Source: an uncultured Verrucomicrobiota bacterium (GTDB lineage: Bacteria > Verrucomicrobiota > Kiritimatiellia > Kiritimatiellales > Tichowtungiaceae). Taken from it: DNA of 64,000 bases. The notes beneath the pieces are model-generated. The model was not told the origin of the DNA. It did not search any database and worked only from the letters and a program-made list of their open reading frames with translations. The stretch spans positions 1 to 64,000 of the forward strand of contig CAIKWE010000036.1 of the NCBI GenBank assembly GCA_903831085.1. The letters are read 5' to 3'. This document shows positions 32,759-40,028 of this stretch, piece after piece. The position numbers were made by a program, and so were the translations under genes. Positions within the stretch are counted from its first letter, which is position 1, and every line of letters begins with the position of its first letter.

Positions 32759-34348
32759 TTATTCTCTGATATCGGTTATTTCTCCGCTGAAGGTCTCCAG
32801 AACACTTCGGACGGACGGGTTTTCATAATACTTCTTCTTGTCGGGTATGCCCCGAGCCGGAGCATCGGTTGGTAACAACTTCGACTTACCGGTCAGCACA
32901 CTGAAGTCGGCCGAAACCGGACGCTTCAGGAATGAACTCAGGGTTTTCTGAATCAGCAAAAGGGTGCGCGGGTTTTCCAGATTGGAACGCTCTCCCGCGA
33001 ATTCGGGGTCGATGCCGATGGTGACATGCGTCTCGGAAACATTCAGCGGAACCGTGTCGGTCAGATAGTGTTTGGCTTGCGGCGCGCCTTTGGAGATATG
33101 CTCAATCAGGTCAGCCCATGCGGTTTTGAGCCGCTCTAAATCATCCGTGAACTTTTTTTTTACGTCGTAGGCCGCCTGGTCCTCTTGCACCGTCGCCGAT
33201 GCGGCGGGTGCCGATTTTAATGCGGCGACCTGTTTCATCAGTTCATCGATTGTCGCGACGGTGGCGGCGCGCGAAGCGCGGATGAGCGCGGTTTCAAGCA
33301 TCGTGCGTTTGGACAGGGCGTAGCGCATTCGGCTGTCGGCATCGATCAGCAGTTCGATGATGCGCAGGAGCCGTCCGTCTGAGCTTTTCGCGGCCTGTTT
33401 CTTGAGCGTATCAATCTGGGTTTCCGGCAGGTCAAATGCGGCGGCGTTTTTCCCGGCGTGCATGACAATCAGCAGATTACGGAACTGGTCGAGCAGTTCG
33501 AGCACGACGCGCTGCATGTCGTTTCCACTTTGGTCAATTGCGGCAACCGCTTCAATGATGGCGGGAATATTGCCGTCCAGAATGGCGTCGGTCAGTCCTT
33601 CGAGCTGTGCACGGCTGATCAGTCCGAAAACAGAGAGAACGTCAGCTTCTTCAATCGTTTTGCCTCGGAATGAGACCAGCTGATCGAGCGCGCTTTCGGC
33701 GTCGCGCAGACCGCCTTCCGCCCCACGGGCGATGGCAAGCAGGGCGTCGGCGCTGATTTTGATTCCTTCGGCTTTGGAAATTTTCTGCAGCTGGGCCGTG
33801 ATATCTGCGATCGAAATGCGGCGCAGATCAAAACGCTGGCAACGCGACAGAATGGTGGTGAGCACTTTTTGCGGCTCGGTGGTGGCGAAGAAAAACTTAA
33901 CGTGCGGCGGCGGTTCTTCGAGAGTTTTCAACAGAGCATTAAATGCGTCTTTGGAAAGCTGGTGAACCTCATCGATGATATAGATTTTAAACGGGCCGCG
34001 TATCGGAGCATAGCGGACGTTGTCGCGCAACTCGCGCGCATCGTCGATGCCGCGGTTGGAGGCGCCGTCGATCTCGATCACGTCAAGGCTGCTGCCCTTC
34101 ATGATTTCTTTACAGGAGTCGCAGGTGTTACACGGCTCAGATCCTTTGCGGTTCTGGCAGTTCAGCGCCTTTGCCAGAATACGCGCCGTGGTGGTCTTGC
34201 CGGTGCCGCGCGGGCCGACAAACAGATAGGCGTGCGCCAGCCGGTCGCTTTTGATGGCGTTGTGCAGGGTCTGCGTGACGTGGTTTTGACCCACCACATC
34301 CGCGAAAACCTGCGGCCGCCATTTCCGTGCTAGAACTTCGTATCCCAT
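32759..34348 (-). CDS. dnaX: DNA polymerase III tau/gamma subunit
   Basis: This clamp-loader ATPase of 529 residues starts at MGYEVLARKWRPQVFADVVGQ (34348). It has Walker A FVGPRGTGKTTTARILAKAL, the zinc module CQNRKGSEPCNTCDSC, Walker B IIDEVHQLS, FFATTEPQKVLTTILSRCQRF and the domain III helical region. The tail beyond residue ~370 would hold the tau-specific part. It leads the dnaX-ybaB-recR operon. Confidence 0.96.
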   Translation of the reverse strand: MGYEVLARKWRPQVFADVVGQNHVTQTLHNAIKSDRLAHAYLFVGPRGTGKTTTARILAKALNCQNRKGSEPCNTCDSCKEIMKGSSLDVIEIDGASNRGIDDARELRDNVRYAPIRGPFKIYIIDEVHQLSKDAFNALLKTLEEPPPHVKFFFATTEPQKVLTTILSRCQRFDLRRISIADITAQLQKISKAEGIKISADALLAIARGAEGGLRDAESALDQLVSFRGKTIEEADVLSVFGLISRAQLEGLTDAILDGNIPAIIEAVAAIDQSGNDMQRVVLELLDQFRNLLIVMHAGKNAAAFDLPETQIDTLKKQAAKSSDGRLLRIIELLIDADSRMRYALSKRTMLETALIRASRAATVATIDELMKQVAALKSAPAASATVQEDQAAYDVKKKFTDDLERLKTAWADLIEHISKGAPQAKHYLTDTVPLNVSETHVTIGIDPEFAGERSNLENPRTLLLIQKTLSSFLKRPVSADFSVLTGKSKLLPTDAPARGIPDKKKYYENPSVRSVLETFSGEITDIRE

Positions 34349-34469
34349 GAGCCACAAAAGGTAGCGACCCCTCCGGCGAATGGCAAGATGCGAAGGGCTT
34401 GTTTGATAAAAATCTTGTCGCCGTGCAGGGCTTCAACTAGCCTCGTGGCATTAATCAGGAGGGCTCGTC

Positions 34470-34841
34470 ATGCGTTTCTTATTCATATTGCTGGTTGTTT
34501 TTTGTGCGGCGGGTTCGTTGCGCGCCGAAACGGTTGCCGGACAGGATCTTTCCCATACGGAAGGTGTCGTTCAGGATATGTCCGCCAAGTTGTGCCGCGG
34601 GATTTTTAACGTTCTGACCTGCTGGGGCGAAATTCCGCGCCAGATGATTGTCTCCGGTCAGGACAGAGGCTGGTGGGCCGTCCTACCGGTCGGTATTCCT
34701 TCCGGCGCCATCATGACCGTCGTCCGCGCCGGGGTCGGTGCATTCGAGATCGGAACGTTCTTTGTGCCAATCGATGACTCGTACGGCCCGATCATGGATC
34801 CCGCCTTCGTCTGGCAGAAAAGTAAACCAGTCAATCAATGA
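34470..34841 (+). CDS. Exosortase-associated TIGR04073-like secreted protein
   Basis: A signal peptide (MRFLFILLVVFCAAGSLRA) precedes a ~100-residue domain with LCRGIFNVLTCWGEIPRQM, a glycine-bearing hydrophobic middle (SGAIMTVVRAGVGAFEIGTFFVP) and a short tail. This matches my memory of TIGR04073 proteins, which occur in exosortase-bearing PVC and other bacteria. The function is unknown. A strong CAGGAGGG ribosome site is present. Its stop overlaps surE by 4 bp. Confidence 0.72.
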   Translation: MRFLFILLVVFCAAGSLRAETVAGQDLSHTEGVVQDMSAKLCRGIFNVLTCWGEIPRQMIVSGQDRGWWAVLPVGIPSGAIMTVVRAGVGAFEIGTFFVPIDDSYGPIMDPAFVWQKSKPVNQ

Positions 34842-35599
34842 GAATTTTAATTTGTAACGACGACGGGATTCACGCGCCAGGTATTGCCGCGCTGCACGAC
34901 GCAGTGAAGGAACTCGGCGAACTCCATGTGATTGCTCCCGATGTCGAACGCAGTGCGGCCGGACATGCCATCACGCTGGCCGATCCGATCAAAAGCATGC
35001 CGGTCGATAAAAACGGCGAGTTTTTCGGCTATGGCATCGGAGGAACACCCGCCGACTGCATCAAGCTGGCTGTTTGCGCGATGATGAAAGATACGCCGCC
35101 TGACATGGTTCTGAGCGGCATTAACCTCGGTTCCAACACCGGCATCAGCGTTATTTACTCTGGCACCGTTTCGGCGGCGACCGAAGGCGTTGTGCTTGGC
35201 ATTCCCGGGATCGCCTTCTCGCTCTGCACCTACACCGATCCACAATGGGAAATGGCCGGACGCGTCGCCAAAGAACTCACGAAGAAAATCATCGCCAATC
35301 CGATGCCGCCTAACGTGCTGCTTAACGTCAACATGCCCAATCTGCCGTATGACCAACTCAAAGGAATTAAAATCACCCGGATGGGCCGCTCGCGCTTTAT
35401 CGAAAAATTCCACAAGCGGCTCGATCCGCGCGGACGCACCTATTATTGGCTCGACGGCGCGCTGGAAGTTCACGACGACGGCGACGACATAGACATCCAC
35501 GCCGTGCGCGACGGCTACATCTCCATCACCCCGATCCACCTAGACCTCACCGCCTACGAACATCTCAAAACGTTCCAAGGTCTGGAAAAAACGTTCTGA
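34838..35599 (+). CDS. surE: 5'/3'-nucleotidase SurE
   Basis: This 253-residue acid phosphatase acts on nucleoside monophosphates. The metal site is NDDGIHAPGI at the N-terminus, with ERSAAGHAITL and SGINLGSNTGISVIYSGTVSAATEG. It starts coupled to the TIGR04073-like gene (ATGA). The last residues FQGLEKTF are encoded by a dispersed palindrome (35572-35588), so the C-terminus looks reshaped by the repeat. Confidence 0.95.
   Translation: MRILICNDDGIHAPGIAALHDAVKELGELHVIAPDVERSAAGHAITLADPIKSMPVDKNGEFFGYGIGGTPADCIKLAVCAMMKDTPPDMVLSGINLGSNTGISVIYSGTVSAATEGVVLGIPGIAFSLCTYTDPQWEMAGRVAKELTKKIIANPMPPNVLLNVNMPNLPYDQLKGIKITRMGRSRFIEKFHKRLDPRGRTYYWLDGALEVHDDGDDIDIHAVRDGYISITPIHLDLTAYEHLKTFQGLEKTF
35572..35588. 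repeat. TTTCCAA-type palindrome at surE end
   Basis: GTTCCAA-GGT-CTGGAAA encodes the C-terminal FQGLEK of SurE. Confidence 0.75.
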
Positions 35600-35685
35600 G
35601 GGTTGACTCGCAGGCCGATATCATTATCCTCTGCGTTTTCCCTGTCACGCCGCAGTTTTGTTTTGAACGAATGAAGGCGGATTTC

Positions 35686-35762
35686 GGGCGCTTAGCTCAG
35701 TTGGTTAGAGCATCTCGTTAACACCGAGAGGGTCGGGGGTTCGAGTCCCTCAGCGCCGACCA
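35686..35762 (+). tRNA. tRNA-Val(AAC)
   Basis: A 77-nt cloverleaf with acceptor GGGCGCT/AGCGCCG, anticodon arm TCTCG-TTAACAC-CGAGA, T loop TTCGAGT and encoded CCA. Reading 32-38 as TTAACAC gives anticodon AAC. Position 1:72 is a G-G mismatch in an otherwise paired acceptor stem. A34 anticodons other than Arg(ACG) are rare in bacteria. Confidence 0.85.
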
Positions 35763-35822
35763 TTCTTTGCCTTCAGTAAAGAATGCCGCGGCGAAGTTCG
35801 CTTTGCGAACGAAGTCGGGCTC
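35763..35822 (+). repeat. tRNA-trailing hairpin element, copy 1
   Basis: Immediately after the CCA: the stem TTCTTT...AAAGAA, then TGCCGCGGCGAAG, a second stem GTTCGC-TTT-GCGAAC and GAAGTCGGGC. The same modules follow the tRNA-Tyr and tRNA-Val(GAC) genes. Confidence 0.82.
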
Positions 35823-35970
35823 TTGGCTCTTCCCCAAAGACGCGGACAAGACGTTTTTTAACCACTAACCGGAACTAAACGCAAACCGGTGACCCCAAAA
35901 ATGGAAAAGTTCAAATCAAGGTGGACATCGAGTTTATTTTGGCTATGGTATCCGTTCTATTTTACGCCGC

Positions 35971-36055
35971 GGTAGGGTACCGAAGTGGCCAAACGGGGCA
36001 GACTGTAAATCTGCTGGCTCTGCCTTCGAAGGTTCGAATCCTTCCCCTACCACCA
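35971..36055 (+). tRNA. tRNA-Tyr(GTA)
   Basis: An 85-nt class II tRNA with acceptor GGTAGGG/CCCTACC, anticodon arm GCAGA-CTGTAAA-TCTGC, long variable arm, T loop TTCGAAT and encoded CCA. Confidence 0.96.
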
Positions 36056-36114
36056 TTTTTCATTTCCTCAAGGAAATGAAAAATGTCGCGGCGAAGCTGA
36101 AAACGGAGCCGGAC
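36056..36114 (+). repeat. tRNA-trailing hairpin element, copy 2
   Basis: Right after the CCA: TTTTTCATTTCC-TCAA-GGAAATGAAAAA (perfect 12-bp stem), then TGTCGCGGCGAAG, a short spacer and GGAGCCGGAC. Confidence 0.85.
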
Positions 36115-36178
36115 AAAAATAGCCGGATAATTCAAATCCCCGTTCGTAAAGAGCGGGGTTTTTGCTATACTTCAAGTG

Positions 36179-36862
36179 ATGAGAAATGATCCACAGTTTG
36201 ATTTCTGGTATGCGGTGAACAACACCGAGGTCATCTCGGTGCCGGAGCGCCGTCTGGAAACCTTTGGCGCCACGATGGTGAACTATCACCTCGTGACCGA
36301 GATGATGGATTCTGTCGACAAGGTTCGTGTCCGCGTTGGAAAACTGAAGGCTTTCCGTCCGGAAATCATCACACCGCAGTCCATCGACGAAATGATGCTT
36401 GAAGGCTTCGGAAGCGAAGCCCGGGACTATGCCGACTGGTTGCATAAACACGCGCAGGAGATGCAGCTTCTGAAATACGGCTTCAAGGTGCAGAAGCAGG
36501 AAATCAATGACTATATCTTGACCGACGCCCTTCAGACTGTTGTGGATCGTGTTAAAGACGAAGTCGCCGGGCGTGCCGATCCGCTGGGCGCCGTGCTCGT
36601 CGGCGTGGATCGTCCGTGGGAAGTCTGTTTGTTGAAGCTGATGGTTGAACTGGTTCAAAAATCTGTAGAGGGCAATATTCAGGACATCCGCCAGCAGCAG
36701 CGCGACCGCAAAGCTCAGTTTCACCAGCAGATTGAGCAGTCGTTTCTGGCCGCTTCGCGTGATGCTTCCAAGGTGCCGGAACTGGCTGATCTGCTTAAGC
36801 GCAACGGCCTGTTCGAGCGCTTCGAAGACCGTTTTTTCGCTGTCGTACGCGCATCAAAATAA
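36179..36862 (+). CDS. Conserved-looking hypothetical protein
   Basis: This 227-residue soluble, helix-rich protein is unrecognised. The N-terminal half reads DPQFDFWYAVNNTEVISVPERRLETFG...YHLVTEMMDSVDKVRVRVGKLKAF, with long charged helices after it (FKVQKQEINDYILTDALQTVVDRV, NIQDIRQQQRDRKAQFHQQIEQ). It stands alone between tRNA-Tyr and tRNA-Val, and no SD is obvious. The ordinary composition and regular codon use support a real backbone gene; its role is unknown. Confidence 0.7.
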   Translation: MRNDPQFDFWYAVNNTEVISVPERRLETFGATMVNYHLVTEMMDSVDKVRVRVGKLKAFRPEIITPQSIDEMMLEGFGSEARDYADWLHKHAQEMQLLKYGFKVQKQEINDYILTDALQTVVDRVKDEVAGRADPLGAVLVGVDRPWEVCLLKLMVELVQKSVEGNIQDIRQQQRDRKAQFHQQIEQSFLAASRDASKVPELADLLKRNGLFERFEDRFFAVVRASK

Positions 36863-36922
36863 AAACTTTTTCCGTGCATTGACACCAAGCGGGAGGTTCT
36901 ATACTTTTTCGGTTCACTTTTC

Positions 36923-36999
36923 GGGCGTTTAGCTCAGTTGGTTAGAGCGCTTCCTTGACATGGAAGAGGTCGGGAGTTCGAGTCTCCCATCGCCCACCA
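36923..36999 (+). tRNA. tRNA-Val(GAC)
   Basis: A 77-nt tRNA with acceptor GGGCGTT/ATCGCCC, anticodon arm CTTCC-TTGACAT-GGAAG, T loop TTCGAGT and encoded CCA. A possible -35/-10-like pair (TTGACA at ~36880, TATACT at ~36900) lies upstream. Confidence 0.95.
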
Positions 37000-37053
37000 G
37001 CTTTCGCAAAGCGAAAGTTGCCGCGGCGAAGCGGAACGCGAAGCCGGGCTTCG
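37000..37053 (+). repeat. tRNA-trailing hairpin element, copy 3
   Basis: After the CCA: GCTTTCGC-AAA-GCGAAAGT (8-bp stem), then TGCCGCGGCGAAG, CGGAACGCG and AAGCCGGGC. Confidence 0.82.
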
Positions 37054-37114
37054 TTAATCATCCTCACCCATGGCAGGCCTTGCTATCTTTCCAATCTGTG
37101 GTAAAACTTCCGCC

Positions 37115-37567
37115 ATGAAAACGCTAAAAATCCTTGTTCTGAACGGCCCGAACCTTAACCTGCTCGGCACGCGCGAGCCGGAGATCTACGGCACCGAAAC
37201 GCTCGCCTCTATCGCTAAGGATATGAACGCCTGCGCCGAAAAACTGGGCGGCGTTGAACTGGAAATTCATCAGAGCAATGCCGAGAGCGACCTCATTACC
37301 TGGATCGGCGCGGCCAAGGGGAATTTTGACGGCATCATCATCAATCCCGCCGCTCTCACCCATACCAGCCTTGGCGTGGCCGATGCCATCAAGGCGGTTG
37401 AAAAATCGGTTCCGGCGGTTGAAGTGCATTTGAGCAATACTCACGCCCGTGAAGAAATCCGTCACAAAAGTCTGACCGCTCCCGGCTGCATCGGACAGAT
37501 CATGGGATTCAAGGGCCACGGCTATGTCCTCGCCCTCAAAGCGCTGGTTAAATACCTGCGCGGCTAA
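37115..37567 (+). CDS. aroQ: Type II 3-dehydroquinate dehydratase
   Basis: This 150-residue shikimate-pathway enzyme starts at MKTLKILVLNGPNLNLLGTREPEIYG (37115); the ORF track adds 15 codons. Motifs FHQSN-type (IHQSNAESDLI), IINPAALTHTS, VEVHLSNTHAREEIRHKS and IMGFKGHGY are intact. Its stop overlaps the convergent holB stop. Confidence 0.96.
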   Translation: MKTLKILVLNGPNLNLLGTREPEIYGTETLASIAKDMNACAEKLGGVELEIHQSNAESDLITWIGAAKGNFDGIIINPAALTHTSLGVADAIKAVEKSVPAVEVHLSNTHAREEIRHKSLTAPGCIGQIMGFKGHGYVLALKALVKYLRG

Positions 37568-38499
37568 ACCAGTTGCGCGAAAAAGCTGCTGAACACCAGC
37601 CCTTCGGGCAGGTTGCGGTCAAACTGACGCCCCATCTCTTCCACAGCGGCGACGCGTCTAAGCGCTTCGGCCCGTGTGCAGATCATCGCCTGCCGTTTAA
37701 GCGGCTCGATATCGTCCTGAAAGTTCAAAGCGGCTACATCCTGCTCCAGTACCAGCATCAGCACATCGCGCTGCCAGCGGAGCATCGTGCGCAGAATTTC
37801 GGTGCGCGACTCAATCACCCGTGCTGTCGTGCGGGCGGCCAGCAGGTCTTTGGCTTCTTTGGCTGTCAGATCCTGAGGCAGGCGTTCCGTTTCTTCCGCT
37901 TCAAATTCTTCTCTCAGCGCATTGAGAATCCCGGTAATGCGGCCTGTGAACAGTCCAGCTTCCGGGATGCTCGCCGGCGGCAGTTCGCCGAGGATGTCGA
38001 GCAGGGGATCTTTCCAATGTCTGGAAATTTCTTCATCTTCATCGGACAGCGAAATACGCTGGCAGCGCGACGAAATGGTCGGCAGCAGAGCCTGCGGCTC
38101 GTCGGTGATCAGGATCAGCAGGGTTCTGGCCGACGGTTCTTCCAGTGTTTTTAAAAAAGCATTCGATGCTTCGGCGGTCAGGCGGTCGGCGCATAGAATC
38201 ACGCCGACCTTCCAGCCGCCTGCGAACGAGGTTTGCGAAAGCTGGCGGATTAGATCCCGCACTTCGTCAATCAGGATCTGTCTACCTTTACTTCTTGGCT
38301 CAATCCAGACGATATCAGGATGGGTATGGGTTAAAACCTGCGGATGGTTATTAAAAATCAGGTTGAGGAGTTTTTCGGCGAAGCGCAGCGCCGCGCCGTG
38401 CGGCGCACCCTGTAATAGATAAGCATGCGCCAGTTGACCGTTACGCCAGCTCGCTTCGATGCCCGTCCAGGCGGAGCTAAATTGACTGCCTGAAGACAT
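37564..38499 (-). CDS. holB: DNA polymerase III delta-prime-like subunit
   Basis: Starting at MSSGSQFSSAWTGIEASWRNGQLAHAYLLQG gives 311 residues. AAA+ layout with a degenerate P-loop (LQGAPHGAALRFAEKLL, no Lys) as expected for delta-prime, VILCADRLTAEASNAFLKTLEEPS and SSRCQRISL. It serves the clamp loader with DnaX. It overlaps tmk by 23 bp, a common tmk-holB pairing. One dispersed palindrome reads SRHWK. Confidence 0.9.
   Translation of the reverse strand: MSSGSQFSSAWTGIEASWRNGQLAHAYLLQGAPHGAALRFAEKLLNLIFNNHPQVLTHTHPDIVWIEPRSKGRQILIDEVRDLIRQLSQTSFAGGWKVGVILCADRLTAEASNAFLKTLEEPSARTLLILITDEPQALLPTISSRCQRISLSDEDEEISRHWKDPLLDILGELPPASIPEAGLFTGRITGILNALREEFEAEETERLPQDLTAKEAKDLLAARTTARVIESRTEILRTMLRWQRDVLMLVLEQDVAALNFQDDIEPLKRQAMICTRAEALRRVAAVEEMGRQFDRNLPEGLVFSSFFAQLV
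38011..38027. repeat. TTTCCAA-type palindrome
   Basis: TTTCCAA-TGT-CTGGAAA in holB; the minus-strand reading is SRHWK (third frame). Confidence 0.78.
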
Positions 38500-39124
38500 C
38501 GTTAACGGTATCCCAAATTGCGGTCGCGACGGCGGCGGGTTTTTTCGCGGCATTGATGATGCGGAAACGCTTCGGATCTTCCTTCGCCAGCTTCAGGTAA
38601 CCTTCACGAATCCGTTCATGGAACGAGCGGTCTTCCTTCTCAAAGCGGTCAGCCGACTCGCCGAGCGCGAGATAGCGCTGGGTAATCCGCTCAAACCCGG
38701 TGGCGACATCCAGGTCGAGCAGCAGGGTAAGGTCGGGCACAATGCCGTTGGCGCTGAAGCGGTTGATGGCCTGAATCTCTTCGACCGGCAGGCCGCGTCC
38801 GTAACCCTGATAGGCTGTGGTCGAATCGATGAAGCGGTCGCAGATCACCCATTTGCCTTTTTCGAGGTGCGGGCGGATCACTTTTTCGACCAGCTGATTG
38901 CGGCTGGCTTCAAACAAAAGCAGTTCGGTCCGTTCGCAGGGAGCTTCGCCCGCCTGATTATGCTGGAGAATATCACGGATCGCCTCGCCGATCGCTGTGC
39001 CGCCCGGCTCGCGGGTGTAGACCGCTTCAATACCGCAACCGGCCAGCCGCCGGATCAGCGTCTTGGCCTGTGTCGACTTGCCTGAGCCTTCCGGCCCTTC
39101 CAAGGTTATGAATTTCCCGCTCAT
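38477..39124 (-). CDS. tmk: Thymidylate kinase
   Basis: This 215-residue kinase phosphorylates dTMP to dTDP. P-loop EGPEGSGKSTQAK, the DR(Y/F)-type motif CDRFIDSTTAYQGYGRGL, TREPGGTAIGEAIRDIL and a LID-like segment with R residues (RITQRYLALGESADRFEKED) are present. It leads the tmk-holB pair. Confidence 0.96.
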   Translation of the reverse strand: MSGKFITLEGPEGSGKSTQAKTLIRRLAGCGIEAVYTREPGGTAIGEAIRDILQHNQAGEAPCERTELLLFEASRNQLVEKVIRPHLEKGKWVICDRFIDSTTAYQGYGRGLPVEEIQAINRFSANGIVPDLTLLLDLDVATGFERITQRYLALGESADRFEKEDRSFHERIREGYLKLAKEDPKRFRIINAAKKPAAVATAIWDTVNDVFRQSI

Positions 39125-39170
39125 AATGGAAAGAAGTTAGCCGCGACAGCGCCAAAATGCAACGCTGTTG

Positions 39171-39187
39171 CTTCCAATGATTGGAAA
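39171..39187. repeat. Intergenic exact-core TTCCAA-TGA-TTGGAA palindrome
   Basis: CTTCCAA-TGA-TTGGAAAAA lies between the divergent tmk and the 39208 gene, ~20 nt before the latter's start. Confidence 0.88.
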
Positions 39188-39207
39188 AACGGAGTAGGGT
39201 TCCAGTC

Positions 39208-39870
39208 ATGAAAAAGCTGATCAAAACCGTTTTCGGGCTGTTGACGCTGATCGCGGTGATTTATCTGGCCGGAGCGCTCTTTTACGGCGCCAAAACCATC
39301 CACGACCTGCTTGGCGAAAACAAAAAGCTGAAACAGGCCATCAGCACACTGACTCATGAAGACCAGATCGGCTACGCCAAAGTCGTCCGGCAGGAAAATC
39401 GCGACGGAAAACTTTACACCACCGTCCGGTTTGTCGAAACTTCTCGCGACGACCGGCTTAAAACCGTCCTACAAAAGGAATATGAAATCAAAGGCGACAC
39501 TGTTCACTTTGACGCATTGATCGTCACCTTTTCCGATCAGGCGGTCATGGACGGCAAGGAGCGCTCACTCTATCTCTGGCGGCGCGTTTACGGCGAGAAT
39601 CAGACGCCTGCCGACGGATTTGCGATTGAAGAGCAGGGCACCGCACCGGCCCGCTACGCCGATCTGCTCGGACGCCTGCGCCTTTCAGAACGAAAAATAT
39701 TTTGGACTGCGATCTGGGATTTAGCCAATGACCCCGAAGCGCTCCAGCGGCACGGCATCAAAGCCATCTACGGCAATGCGGTGTATAAAAAACTGCGCCC
39801 CGGCCTTATCTACGTCTTTAAGATCAGCGCCTCCGGTCAGGTCTATCCCGAAACCGTTCCGGATTTGTAA
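39208..39870 (+). CDS. Membrane-anchored hypothetical protein
   Basis: The start at MKKLIKTVFGLLTLIAVIYLAGALFYGAKTIHDLLGENKKLKQAI gives one N-terminal TM helix followed by a short coiled-coil-like stretch. A ~170-residue domain follows with YAKVVRQENRDGKLYTTVRFVET, VHFDALIVTFSDQAVMDGKERSLYLWRRVYG and NDPEALQRHGIKAIYGNAVYKKLRPG. It is 220 residues and probably periplasmic. It looks like a conserved but uncharacterised family; I assign no function. Confidence 0.7.
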   Translation: MKKLIKTVFGLLTLIAVIYLAGALFYGAKTIHDLLGENKKLKQAISTLTHEDQIGYAKVVRQENRDGKLYTTVRFVETSRDDRLKTVLQKEYEIKGDTVHFDALIVTFSDQAVMDGKERSLYLWRRVYGENQTPADGFAIEEQGTAPARYADLLGRLRLSERKIFWTAIWDLANDPEALQRHGIKAIYGNAVYKKLRPGLIYVFKISASGQVYPETVPDL

Positions 39871-40028
39871 GGCGCGGTCACCGCCCGCACCCACAGAAGA
39901 CAATCTCTGTAGCCGCGTCCGGTGGGCGCGGCTTAGGTGGAGCGGGCGCTCCGCGCACACTTCTTATTTAAAAACGCGCCGGGACGGCGCGTTCCACCTT
40001 ATTTGCGTTAATTCGCGTCCATTCGCGG
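39871..40028. repeat. Repeat-packed spacer (two palindromic modules)
   Basis: 39871-39933 is CGCGGTCACCGCCCGCACCCACAG...CTGTAGCCGCGTCCGGTGGGCGCGG, near-identical to 29731-29795. Then AGGTGGAGCGGGCGCTCCGCG and CGCGCCGGGACGGCGCGTTCCACCTT form a second inverted pair. The end (TTTGCGTTAATTCGCGTCCATTCGCGGTTAA) is an iterated word that also supplies the cysS stop codon. Confidence 0.82.

Noticed and set aside
32974-32989. TTTTCCAGATTGGAAC in dnaX
   Set aside because: The spacer is too short for the 3-nt design; treated as chance.
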